Positions 1 through 6,575 are shown, numbered from the stretch's first letter. The stretch is DNA of 7,753 bases from SIG603 sp044432645 (GCA_044432645.1 JAWXUM010000092.1:1-7753); one strand, 5' to 3'. The notes: generated from the letters alone by a model not told the origin. Made by a program: numbers and translations.

Positions 1-42
1 AAAATATTTCTCTATTTTACACAAAATAAGACAAAACTTTTT

Positions 43-106
43 GTTTTATCCACGGACGAGCACAGCTCGCCCCTACAATGTTTGTGCAACTTTTTTTACA
101 ATATAG
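43..106 (-). repeat. Left copy (L) of a dispersed palindromic repeat
   Basis: The core at 53-106 is the reverse complement of 7481-7534 with one mismatch in 54 positions. Similarity continues weakly to about 43 on one side and to about 120 on the other (GACTNTCAAAAAAN on the minus strand). The core contains a hairpin: GGACGAGC (54-61), loop ACA, GCTCGCCC (65-72), with one A/C mismatch that reads as G-U on the minus strand. No protein is encoded. It looks like a REP or MITE-type intergenic element. I infer from three related sites in this one window that it is multicopy in the genome. Confidence 0.85.
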
Positions 107-123
107 TTTTTTTGACAGTCTGG

Positions 124-150
124 GACATTCTTCAATGAATGTCTTTTTTT
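124..150 (+). terminator. Rho-independent terminator reading rightward
   Basis: A perfect 7-bp stem, GACATTC (124-130) and GAATGTC (137-143) with loop TTCAAT, is followed immediately by seven T residues (144-150) and more T-rich sequence. The T-tract lies only on the plus-strand side, so it fits a plus-strand gene ending just left of the window. On the minus strand the hairpin is followed by CCAGACTGTC, so it is a poor terminator for the thioredoxin reductase gene, whose stop codon lies at its edge. Confidence 0.6.
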
Positions 151-1072
151 ATTTTTCACTTAAATATTTTTCTAAAGCTGTTGCTGCTGTTGCTCCGTCT
201 GAAACGGCTGTTACAACCTGTCTTAAATCTTTAACACAAACATCACCAGCAGCGTAAACGCCGTCTATATTAGTTTTTTGCCTTTTATCAGTTATTATAT
301 ACTTATCTTCACTTAAATTAATTTTGCCCTCAAAAATTTCACTGCTTGGTACATAACCTGCAAAAATAAATATGCCAAGTCCTGTTTCATCAGTTACTGT
401 AAACTCCTCGCCATTTTCGCTAAAAACTGCATTATCAACAAAACGTTTACCACTTACTTCTTTTATATTGCTGTTATAATGAATTTGCACAGCTTGATGG
501 CTTTGCACCTCATCAGCTATATGACCTGTACAGCGAAGAACATCTCTTCTTACTATAAGGTGAACTTTTGTTGCAAAACGTGTTAGATAAAGGGCCTCTT
601 CACAAGCTGCAATGCCACCACCAATTACATAAATTTCTTTACCTGTAAAGAATTCGCCGTCGCAAGTAGCACAATAACTTATACCACGACCTTTATACTC
701 CTCTTCGCCTTTAAAACCTATTATTCTAGGAGTAGCACCTGTAGCTATAATAATACCTTTGCATTCAATTTCGCCCTCATCAGTGGTTACAATGAAACGC
801 TCATCTTCTTTTTTAAAGTCCAAAACATCATTATAGGCAAATTCTGCTCCAAAATTTTCAGCTTGCCTTTGCATTTCCATAATTAAATCCACACCACTTG
901 TATTAAAAACACCCGGATAATTAACTACTTCGGAAGTAACAATTATCTGCCCACCTAGCATAGTTTTTTCTATAACTAAACATTTACATTTAGCACGAGA
1001 TAAATATATTGCACTTGCTAAACCAGCGCTACCCCCACCAATTATAACAACATCGTAAAATTTATTTTCCAT
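149..1072 (-). CDS. trxB: Thioredoxin reductase-like FAD/NADPH disulfide oxidoreductase
   Basis: This 307-residue cytosolic flavoprotein has the usual length for low-molecular-weight thioredoxin reductase, which passes electrons from NADPH through FAD and a redox disulfide to thioredoxin. Visible motifs are the FAD-binding GGGSAG (12-17), the redox-active CATC (134-137) followed by Asp138, the second dinucleotide motif GGGIAAC (151-157), the paired arginines Arg175-Arg176 that normally hold the NADPH 2'-phosphate, and the C-terminal FAD motif AAGD (274-277) followed by LRQVVTA. The second nucleotide motif is atypical: most TrxB proteins have GGGN(S/T)A followed by V or a similar residue. I chose the start at 1072, not the in-frame ATG at 1084, because GGAGGT (1082-1077) lies over that upstream ATG and sits 4 nt before the second ATG. 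No thioredoxin gene is adjacent. The fold is certain. The exact electron donor and partner are less so. Confidence 0.88.
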   Translation of the reverse strand: MENKFYDVVIIGGGSAGLASAIYLSRAKCKCLVIEKTMLGGQIIVTSEVVNYPGVFNTSGVDLIMEMQRQAENFGAEFAYNDVLDFKKEDERFIVTTDEGEIECKGIIIATGATPRIIGFKGEEEYKGRGISYCATCDGEFFTGKEIYVIGGGIAACEEALYLTRFATKVHLIVRRDVLRCTGHIADEVQSHQAVQIHYNSNIKEVSGKRFVDNAVFSENGEEFTVTDETGLGIFIFAGYVPSSEIFEGKINLSEDKYIITDKRQKTNIDGVYAAGDVCVKDLRQVVTAVSDGATAATALEKYLSEK

Positions 1073-1097
1073 TTCGACCTCCATTACTTTTATGTTA

Positions 1098-1126
1098 AAT
1101 TTAGCATTTTATCTAGTATTTGTCAA
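1098..1126 (-). promoter_or_regulatory. Promoter of the thioredoxin reductase-like gene
   Basis: On the minus strand a perfect -35 TTGACA (1126-1121) is separated by 17 bp from TAAATT (1103-1098), which matches the -10 consensus at four of six positions. Transcription would start near 1091, about 19 nt before the ATG at 1072. The upstream ATG at 1084 would have almost no leader. The promoter lies between the operon terminator and this gene, so the gene is probably transcribed separately. Confidence 0.65.
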
Positions 1127-1143
1127 GGAAAGTTTAAATATGT

Positions 1144-1178
1144 AAAACGAAAAACGGAACGCCCAATGGACGTTCCGT
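1144..1178 (-). terminator. Intrinsic terminator of the five-gene operon
   Basis: On the minus strand the 8-bp stem ACGGAACG / CGTTCCGT (1178-1171 and 1161-1154) closes a 9-nt loop in which TCC/GGG can partly pair. It is followed by TTTTCGTTTT. It starts 15 bp after the stop codon of the last operon gene, a classical placement. Confidence 0.85.
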
Positions 1179-1192
1179 GCAAAACATATAAA

Positions 1193-1945
1193 TTATTTAG
1201 ATAAATAACCACCGTCAACTGGGATAACTGCGCCACACATATAGTCTGATGCACTTGATGCTAAAAATACTGCTATACCACCCATATCTTCTGGTTTTCC
1301 CCAACGACCAGCTGGAATTCTTCCTAAAATTTGAGAATTTCTTTCAGGGTTATTGATTAAAGCAACATTCATTTCAGTATCCATGTAACCTGGAGCAATT
1401 GCGTTAACATTAATACCTTTTGAAGACCATTCGTTTGAAAGTGCTTTTGTTAGCTGGGCAACAGCGCCTTTACTTGCTGCATAAGCAGGAACAGTTTGCC
1501 CACCAAAATAGCTTAGCATTGATGCTAAATTGATGATTTTACCTTTGCCTTGTTTAATCATAACTCTACCAGCTAATTGACAAAGAGTGAACACAGCGTT
1601 TAAATTAACATTGATAACGTCGTTCCAATCTTCTAGCAAAAAGTCTTCGCAAGGGTTACGTCTTTGAATACCAGCGTTGTTAACAAGAATATCAATTCTG
1701 CCACCTAAAAGCTCTAAAGCTTTATCGAATGAAGAAATTATTTCATCTCTTTTATTAAGGTCAACTTTAACTCCGCAAGTTTCAAAACCTTCTTTATTTA
1801 AACTTTCAGAAACTTCAAAAACTGAATCACTTGAAGCCATAATGCAAACTTTAGCACCAGCCTCACAAAGAGCTTTTGTAATTCCTAAACCTAAACTTTT
1901 GTTACCACCTGTAACAATAGCTGTTTTACCTTTTAAACTAAACAT
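1193..1945 (-). CDS. kduD: KduD-like short-chain dehydrogenase (2-keto-3-deoxy sugar acid 5-dehydrogenase family)
   Basis: This 250-residue classical SDR has the standard family length. Visible features are the N-terminal nucleotide motif TGGNKSLG (12-19), NNAG (89-92), Asn114, catalytic Ser142 and the Tyr155-x3-Lys159 pair. KduD-type signatures also appear: LASMLSYFGG (140-149), NVNAIAPGYM (179-188), RIPAGRWG (209-216) and LASSASDY (228-235). KduD enzymes interconvert 2-keto-3-deoxygluconate and its 2,5-diketo form with NAD(H). The central glycine of TGxxxGxG is Ser17 here. An upstream in-frame start at 1993 would overlap the preceding gene and lacks a ribosome site. The ATG at 1945 follows TAAGGAG, in which the previous stop codon forms part of the ribosome binding site. 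It is last in the operon. The fold and KduD-like clade are clear; the true substrate is inferred. Confidence 0.88.
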   Translation of the reverse strand: MFSLKGKTAIVTGGNKSLGLGITKALCEAGAKVCIMASSDSVFEVSESLNKEGFETCGVKVDLNKRDEIISSFDKALELLGGRIDILVNNAGIQRRNPCEDFLLEDWNDVINVNLNAVFTLCQLAGRVMIKQGKGKIINLASMLSYFGGQTVPAYAASKGAVAQLTKALSNEWSSKGINVNAIAPGYMDTEMNVALINNPERNSQILGRIPAGRWGKPEDMGGIAVFLASSASDYMCGAVIPVDGGYLSK

Positions 1946-1958
1946 AGTATTATTCTCC

Positions 1959-2966
1959 TTATTCAAAATTAAACAAAACTTTAATTGCTCCACTACCTGG
2001 GTGTAACACTAAATCAAAGCCTTCTTGTGCTTGTTCTACTGGCAAAATATGAGTTACTAATTTTCCGTAATCAGGTTGATTTGCAACAAGGTCAACAGCA
2101 ATTTCGTAATCTTTATCACGGTAAACACGTACAAATTCAAATGAAACCTCTTTGAACATACCCTCGTTTAGTGGGAATGTTGTAGGAACTTTGTAGCCAG
2201 CAACTATAACGATTTTACCACGAACTTTACTTGCTTTAATAAGTTGACTTGCAACAACTTCAACACCAGCACAGTCATAAACAAAGTCAAAACCGTTTCC
2301 ACCAGTTTTTTCAGCTTTTAAAGCTTCTAAATCTAAAGTTTTAGCATCTCTTACATCAAAACCAAACTCTGTGGCTTGTTTTGTTCTTGAATCATCAGCT
2401 TCAATTAGTGTTAAATTTGTACAACCAAATTCTTTTAAAGTCATAGCTACAGATAAACCGATAGCACCACAACCGTAAACGATAGCATTGTCGCCAGGGT
2501 TATAACCTGTTTCACGAAGTGTGTGAACAGCAACAGCTACAGGCTCAATTAATGCACCAAGTTCAAAAGGAACTGAACTTGGAACTAAGTATAATTTATC
2601 TTCGTCGGCAGCAACATATTCAGCCATTGCTCCGTCTTTGTCGATACCAATTAGTCTTAATGTGTTACAAACATGTGCGTTACCAGTTTTGCAAGGAGTA
2701 CAATTGCCACATGAAATTATTGGATTAACTGTAACTTTATCGCCTTTTTTAAACTTTTTACCGTCTGTTTCAACTATTCCACAAAACTCATGACCTAAAA
2801 CTAATGGAGCTTTTGCACGTGGGTGTAACCCTTTGTAAATTCCTAAATCGCCACCACAAATACCAGCAGTTTTAACTTTGACTAACACTTGACCTTCTTG
2901 TGGTTCTGGTTTTTTCACGTCTAAAACCTCTAAAGTTTTAGGTGCTGTATATACTATAGCTTTCAT
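1959..2966 (-). CDS. Zinc-dependent medium-chain alcohol/polyol dehydrogenase
   Basis: This 335-residue cytosolic dehydrogenase of the MDR superfamily resembles the RspB/LgoD/sorbitol dehydrogenase type. Catalytic zinc ligands are recognisable as Cys37 (GICGGD), His59-Glu60 (GHE) and probably Glu141. Structural zinc is held by Cys86, Cys89, Cys92 and Cys100. The Rossmann motif GCGAIG (165-170) is followed by Glu189 at the end of the second strand, which suggests NAD(H) rather than NADP(H). The family oxidises secondary hydroxyls of sugars and sugar acids; LgoD, for example, oxidises L-galactonate at C5. In this operon it could pair with the KduD-like enzyme as the opposite half of an oxidation/reduction epimerisation of a 2-keto-3-deoxy acid, which is inference. 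The start at 2966 is supported by TAAAGGAGAT. The gap from the upstream stop is 11 nt. Confidence 0.88.
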   Translation of the reverse strand: MKAIVYTAPKTLEVLDVKKPEPQEGQVLVKVKTAGICGGDLGIYKGLHPRAKAPLVLGHEFCGIVETDGKKFKKGDKVTVNPIISCGNCTPCKTGNAHVCNTLRLIGIDKDGAMAEYVAADEDKLYLVPSSVPFELGALIEPVAVAVHTLRETGYNPGDNAIVYGCGAIGLSVAMTLKEFGCTNLTLIEADDSRTKQATEFGFDVRDAKTLDLEALKAEKTGGNGFDFVYDCAGVEVVASQLIKASKVRGKIVIVAGYKVPTTFPLNEGMFKEVSFEFVRVYRDKDYEIAVDLVANQPDYGKLVTHILPVEQAQEGFDLVLHPGSGAIKVLFNFE

Positions 2967-2977
2967 AACAATCTCCT

Positions 2978-3931
2978 TTAATTTAAATTATTTATTGGAT
3001 ATAATACTGCTTCGCCTTTAACAAATCTGCATGCCTCTTGAGCTATTTTTGTTTTTAGCTCTAACGCAGCTTCTTCTGAATACCATGCGATATGTGGTGT
3101 TATTAAGAAGTTGTCTAACTCGAAAAGTTTTGCGCCAGGGCTCATTGATTCATTTTCGACAACATCAATAGCAGCACCTGCAATCACGCCGTTTTCAAGC
3201 GCAAATAACAAGTCATCTTCGTTAATTATTCCACCACGAGAAACATTAATTAAATATGCACTAGATTTCATTTTTTTTAAAGCTTCTATGTCAAAAATAT
3301 ATTTTGTTGAAGCATCTAAAGGACAGTGAATTGATATAACATCTGAAGTTTTTAGCAAAGTGTCAAAATCAACAATTGTGGCGCCATTTACTATCTCCCC
3401 TATTTTATAAATTGGGTCAACGGCTATTAAGTTAACATCAAAACCACTCATTCTTTTTGCAAAAGTTTTACCAATTCTACCAATACCAAAAACACCAACA
3501 GTTTTACCAGGAATTCTGTAAATAGGAATTGCTTTTGTGTAGTCCCATTTTTGTGTTTTAGTGTAGTTGTTAATTAAATGAGTTTTGCGAACTAACCCCA
3601 TCATAAGCGCTACAGCTTGGTCGGCTACTTCGTTCATACCATAATCTGGTACATTACTAATTTGCACACCATATTCAGTGGCAGCTTCAACATCTACGCT
3701 ATTCACACCAACACCATATCTAACAACATGTTTTATGTTTGGCATATTTTCAAATACTTTTCTAGTAAAAGGAACATATTGATTTAAAAAAACTTCATAA
3801 TCTTGACATTGTTCTATTAAATCGTCCTCTGTTTTACATTGTTTAAGTACGAATTCAACATTATTTTTTTGAAAAACTTCTGTTTCTTGATTTATATTTG
3901 CGTGGTCGCAATCACTTATACAAATTTTCAT
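2978..3931 (-). CDS. CtBP-like D-isomer 2-hydroxyacid dehydrogenase
   Basis: This 317-residue NAD-dependent dehydrogenase belongs to the D-2-hydroxyacid dehydrogenase family, which reduces 2-keto acids to D-2-hydroxy acids or the reverse. Markers are VRYGVGVNSVD (70-80), NVPDYGMNEVAD (93-104), the Rossmann motif GIGRIG (149-154) with Asp172 favouring NAD(H), and catalytic Arg232 (SRGG), Glu261 and His280. The sequence TPHIAWYSEEA (278-288), with Trp283 just after the catalytic His, is typical of the C-terminal-binding-protein branch rather than SerA or lactate dehydrogenase. It starts 11 nt after the upstream stop, with TAAGGAAG as ribosome site. Its role in this operon is unclear. It might reduce a keto-acid product such as pyruvate or a keto-deoxy acid, or remove an inhibitory side product. 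The family call is firm; the substrate is unknown. Confidence 0.87.
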   Translation of the reverse strand: MKICISDCDHANINQETEVFQKNNVEFVLKQCKTEDDLIEQCQDYEVFLNQYVPFTRKVFENMPNIKHVVRYGVGVNSVDVEAATEYGVQISNVPDYGMNEVADQAVALMMGLVRKTHLINNYTKTQKWDYTKAIPIYRIPGKTVGVFGIGRIGKTFAKRMSGFDVNLIAVDPIYKIGEIVNGATIVDFDTLLKTSDVISIHCPLDASTKYIFDIEALKKMKSSAYLINVSRGGIINEDDLLFALENGVIAGAAIDVVENESMSPGAKLFELDNFLITPHIAWYSEEAALELKTKIAQEACRFVKGEAVLYPINNLN

Positions 3932-3942
3932 TTTACTCTTCC

Positions 3943-5022
3943 TTATAATAATGCTCTTTTTATTTTTTCCATATCAAATGTAACGCCAGTGCCATAAGAA
4001 GTACTTGGAGTTAGCGTACCATCTGTGATTATCAACGGCTCTACTGTATACTCGTAAATTGGGAAGCTGTGGAACTCTACCATTCCAGCATTGTCCAAAG
4101 CACCTAGTACATTTAAGTGAAGTTCTTGCATGCCATGAGAATGAACTTTAAAGTTTCTTTCTTTTGCCATGTCAGCAACAGCCATAAAACCTGTAATTCC
4201 ACAAACATTAGAACAGTCTGGTATAATTTCCTTAACATGACCTATTTCAAGTGCTAGTCTATGTTCGTATGCTGTATGTAAATTTTCGCCCATAGCAATT
4301 GGAATAATTGTGTTTTCACCAACTTCACGGTATCCTTTGTAGTTGTCAGGGTTGCAAGGCTCTTCAAACCAAGCTATGTCGTATTCTTCGATAGCCTTAG
4401 CTTTTTTGATAGCATCTTCAACGCTTAGCACCATATTTGCATCAACAGCAAACCAAGTGTATTTGCCAATTAATTTTCTTACAGCAGCTATTCTAGAAAT
4501 ATCGTCATCTCTACCTATTTTAATTTTAACACTAGTATGACCTTCTTCAAGTTTTTCTTCTATACTTTCAAGAAGTTCTTTTTCGGTAAAGCCTAAGTCT
4601 ATACCACCGTGATATGTTCTAACAGCATTTTGTCTTGTTCCAAAAACATCTGCAAGTGATTTTTTCTCTTCCTTAAGTTTTGCATCCCAACAAGCTATAT
4701 CGAGTGCAGAAATAGCAAACGAGGCAATTCCCCCTCTAGCTACATAGTGAATTGCATTGTTCATATATTGGTTGAGTTCTTGCATGTTACTTATATCTTT
4801 ACCTATAATTTTAGGAGCTAAGTCAATTTCAAGCATTTTAGCAACAGCAACACCACCAATACCACCAGTGTAAGTGTAACCAACACCTGTAACACCATTT
4901 TCTAGTGTTACAGTTGCTGTGATAAGCTCAAAGTTGTTGTGTAATCCGTGCAAGGCATCTACTAAGTTGCCTTTAAGTGGAAGTTTATAGTAATCTGTTT
5001 TTATATTTTTAATTATAGACAT
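3943..5022 (-). CDS. Enolase-superfamily enzyme of the mandelate racemase subgroup (sugar-acid dehydratase or cycloisomerase)
   Basis: This 359-residue protein has the full MR-subgroup active site. It shows Lys166-x-Lys168 on the second barrel strand, metal ligands Asp194 (VDAN), Glu220 (WFEEP) and Glu246 (MGEN), and the His296-Asp269 general acid/base dyad. Glu316 lies 20 residues beyond the histidine, as in mandelate racemase. The family abstracts the proton alpha to a carboxylate with Mg2+, and most members dehydrate sugar acids. The N-terminal capping domain (about 1-120) contains a run of glycine-rich sequence (YTYTGGIGG, 49-57), and the C-terminal side has MQELHLN and EFHSFPI. From memory this pattern resembles 3,6-anhydro-L-galactonate cycloisomerases, which I could not verify. 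An in-frame GTG at 5031 also exists, but the ATG at 5022 sits 6 nt after AAGGTG and is preferred. It lies directly behind the aldehyde dehydrogenase gene, which fits an aldose-to-aldonate feed. Confidence 0.9.
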   Translation of the reverse strand: MSIIKNIKTDYYKLPLKGNLVDALHGLHNNFELITATVTLENGVTGVGYTYTGGIGGVAVAKMLEIDLAPKIIGKDISNMQELNQYMNNAIHYVARGGIASFAISALDIACWDAKLKEEKKSLADVFGTRQNAVRTYHGGIDLGFTEKELLESIEEKLEEGHTSVKIKIGRDDDISRIAAVRKLIGKYTWFAVDANMVLSVEDAIKKAKAIEEYDIAWFEEPCNPDNYKGYREVGENTIIPIAMGENLHTAYEHRLALEIGHVKEIIPDCSNVCGITGFMAVADMAKERNFKVHSHGMQELHLNVLGALDNAGMVEFHSFPIYEYTVEPLIITDGTLTPSTSYGTGVTFDMEKIKRALL

Positions 5023-5032
5023 TGGCGTCACC

Positions 5033-6478
5033 TTAATAGTTATAGTTAATATAAACTGTTTTCTTTTGTAGGTAACCCTCTAGTCCATGTTTGCCGTCTT
5101 CGCCACCTAAACCACTTTTTTTGTATCCGTTATGGAAACCATTTAGTAGTTCGTGATTTTCACGGTTGATATAAAGTTCACCGAATTCTAAAGTTTTTAC
5201 AGCTGTCATAATATTTTTAGTGCTGTCAGAGAATAAATATGCAGATAGACCATATTCACAGTCGTTTGCACATTCTAATGCTTCTTGCAAAGAAGTTATT
5301 TTCATCATAGCAACCATTGGGCCAAAGATTTCTGTTTGCATTAGCACGTTTTTATTGTCTTCAACTTCAAAAACTGTTGGATAGAACCAGTTACCAACTT
5401 CGTTAACTGGAGTTTCTGGTGTCATATCAAGAATCATCTTTCCACCTTGTTTTAAAGCTAAATCTTTCATTTCATAAAGTTTTCCAACTTCTGTTTTTGA
5501 AACTTTAGGGCCTAAAGTTGTAGCTGGGTCAAATGGGTCACCAACCACTTGTTTTTTTGCAAGTTCAACAAATTTAGCTTTAAATTCATCATAAACAGCT
5601 TCGTGAATGTACATTCTTTCGTTACAAGTACAAATTTGACCACAGTTGCTAAATCTTGCAACTATAGCAGTGTTTACAGCTTTGTCAATGTCTGCATCGT
5701 CCATAACAATAAACGGAGCTTTGCCACCAAGTTCAAGGTGAACAACAACTACATTTTCAGCAGCAGCTTTGAAAACCTCTATACCAGCACCTGTTGAGCC
5801 AGTAAGTGTAACCATTTGAACTGTTGAGTTTCTAACTAAAGCGTCGCCAGCTACTCTACCAGAACCTGTAATAAAGTTAAGTACACCTTTTGGTAAAGTG
5901 CTTTCTTTGCTTACAAATTCAGCAAATTTCATAACTGTTAAAGGTGTTTCTGATGGTGGCTTTAAAATCATACTGTTACCACAAACTAAAGCATTACCAA
6001 TTTTTCTAGCAGCAAGTGCTAAAGGGAAATTCCAAGCAACAATGCCAACTACAACGCCAAAAGGAACTCTTTTTATGTATGCTTCTTCGTTAACTTTTTC
6101 TGATTCTAAAAGCTCACCTTCGATACGTCTAGCTGACTCAGCTGCGTATCTTAAAAATCCGATTGAGCCTTGAATTTCTCCTAAAGCCTCGCCGTAAGTT
6201 TTTCCGTGTTCTGTAGTCAACAAAGTTGCAAGTTCTTCTTTGTGATTTTCCATAATAGTTGCTAATTGTGCAACATAAACTGCACGCTCTACAGCCGGAA
6301 TTTTCGCCCATTCTTTTTGCGCAACTTTGGAAGATGCAAGGATTTGCTCAACATCTTCTTTAGTACTTTTTGGAACTGTACCAACAAGTTCGCCGTTATA
6401 AGGATTTGTTACCTCTATAACTTCTCCACTAAGAGAGTCTACCAATTGTCCATCAATTAGGTTTTTAAAATTCAACAT
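5033..6478 (-). CDS. aldA: AldA-type NAD(P)-dependent aldehyde dehydrogenase
   Basis: This 481-residue protein has the normal length for the aldehyde dehydrogenase superfamily, whose members oxidise an aldehyde to a carboxylate in the cytosol. Conserved residues are Asn150 (AWNFP), Lys173 (LKPP), the nucleotide motif TGSTGAG (226-232), general base Glu249 (LELGGK), nucleophile Cys283 (GQIC) and Glu383 (EIFGP). The C-terminus, INREN followed by GF-H-GYKKSGLGGEDGKHGL, is characteristic of the lactaldehyde/glycolaldehyde dehydrogenase AldA group. The gene is first in the operon. AAGGGG (6490-6485) lies 6 nt before the ATG. The leader from the predicted transcription start is about 60 nt and carries one operator-like site. 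In this setting the substrate may be the aldehyde group of a sugar (anhydro-aldose, deoxy-aldose or uronate) rather than lactaldehyde. The family is certain, the substrate is not, and the symbol indicates the family only. Confidence 0.88.
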   Translation of the reverse strand: MLNFKNLIDGQLVDSLSGEVIEVTNPYNGELVGTVPKSTKEDVEQILASSKVAQKEWAKIPAVERAVYVAQLATIMENHKEELATLLTTEHGKTYGEALGEIQGSIGFLRYAAESARRIEGELLESEKVNEEAYIKRVPFGVVVGIVAWNFPLALAARKIGNALVCGNSMILKPPSETPLTVMKFAEFVSKESTLPKGVLNFITGSGRVAGDALVRNSTVQMVTLTGSTGAGIEVFKAAAENVVVVHLELGGKAPFIVMDDADIDKAVNTAIVARFSNCGQICTCNERMYIHEAVYDEFKAKFVELAKKQVVGDPFDPATTLGPKVSKTEVGKLYEMKDLALKQGGKMILDMTPETPVNEVGNWFYPTVFEVEDNKNVLMQTEIFGPMVAMMKITSLQEALECANDCEYGLSAYLFSDSTKNIMTAVKTLEFGELYINRENHELLNGFHNGYKKSGLGGEDGKHGLEGYLQKKTVYINYNY

Positions 6479-6499
6479 AATACGCCCCTTTTAAAAAAG

Positions 6500-6517
6500 A
6501 TTTAAGTATACTAAAAT
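6500..6517. promoter_or_regulatory. Operator-like palindrome O2 in the operon leader
   Basis: ATTTAAGTATACTAAAAT is an 18-bp near-perfect palindrome: only the central-flanking pair 6504/6513 fails, and AGTATACT is perfect at the centre. It lies about 25 to 40 nt downstream of the predicted operon transcription start. Its 15-bp left portion matches O1 at 13 of 15 positions. The size and symmetry fit a dimeric GntR-family repressor, and the divergent GntR gene is the obvious candidate ligand protein (inference). Confidence 0.6.
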
Positions 6518-6533
6518 TATTTTATTTAATCTA

Positions 6534-6548
6534 TTTAACTATACTAAT
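6534..6548. promoter_or_regulatory. Operator-like site O1 at the operon transcription start
   Basis: TTTAACTATACTAAT repeats the O2 sequence TTTAAGTATACTAAA with two changes. The two are exactly 33 bp apart, about three helical turns, so they face the same side of the DNA. O1 touches the -10 element (6547-6552) and covers the predicted start near 6540, an ideal place to block RNA polymerase. Confidence 0.6.
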
Positions 6549-6575
6549 TCTACACTATTTGTTTAAAAATATCAA
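6547..6575 (-). promoter_or_regulatory. Main promoter of the five-gene operon
   Basis: On the minus strand TTGATA (6575-6570) and TAGAAT (6552-6547) each match the sigma-A consensus at five of six positions, and they are separated by exactly 17 bp. The predicted start is near 6540, giving a leader of about 60 nt before the aldehyde dehydrogenase ATG. Confidence 0.75.

Noticed and set aside
1073..1084. ATG at 1084 as start of the reductase gene
   Set aside because: It overlaps GGAGGT, the ribosome site for the ATG at 1072, and would leave almost no leader from the predicted promoter.
1946..1993. N-terminal extension of the SDR gene (start at 1993)
   Set aside because: It would overlap the zinc dehydrogenase 3' end by 35 bp and has no ribosome site. 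The ATG at 1945 follows TAAGGAG and gives a standard 250-residue SDR.
5023..5031. GTG start for the enolase-superfamily gene at 5031
   Set aside because: It lies inside the AAGGTG ribosome site, which is well spaced for the ATG at 5022.
5549..5797. Plus-strand open frames within the operon (for example 5549-5797, 5898-6173, 1677-2006)
   Set aside because: They lie antisense to clear enzyme genes, have no recognisable motifs and are shadows of biased codon use.
6479..6540. Riboswitch in the operon leader
   Set aside because: The leader is about 60 nt, very AT-rich and has no conserved aptamer-like motif; the symmetric site there looks like a protein operator.
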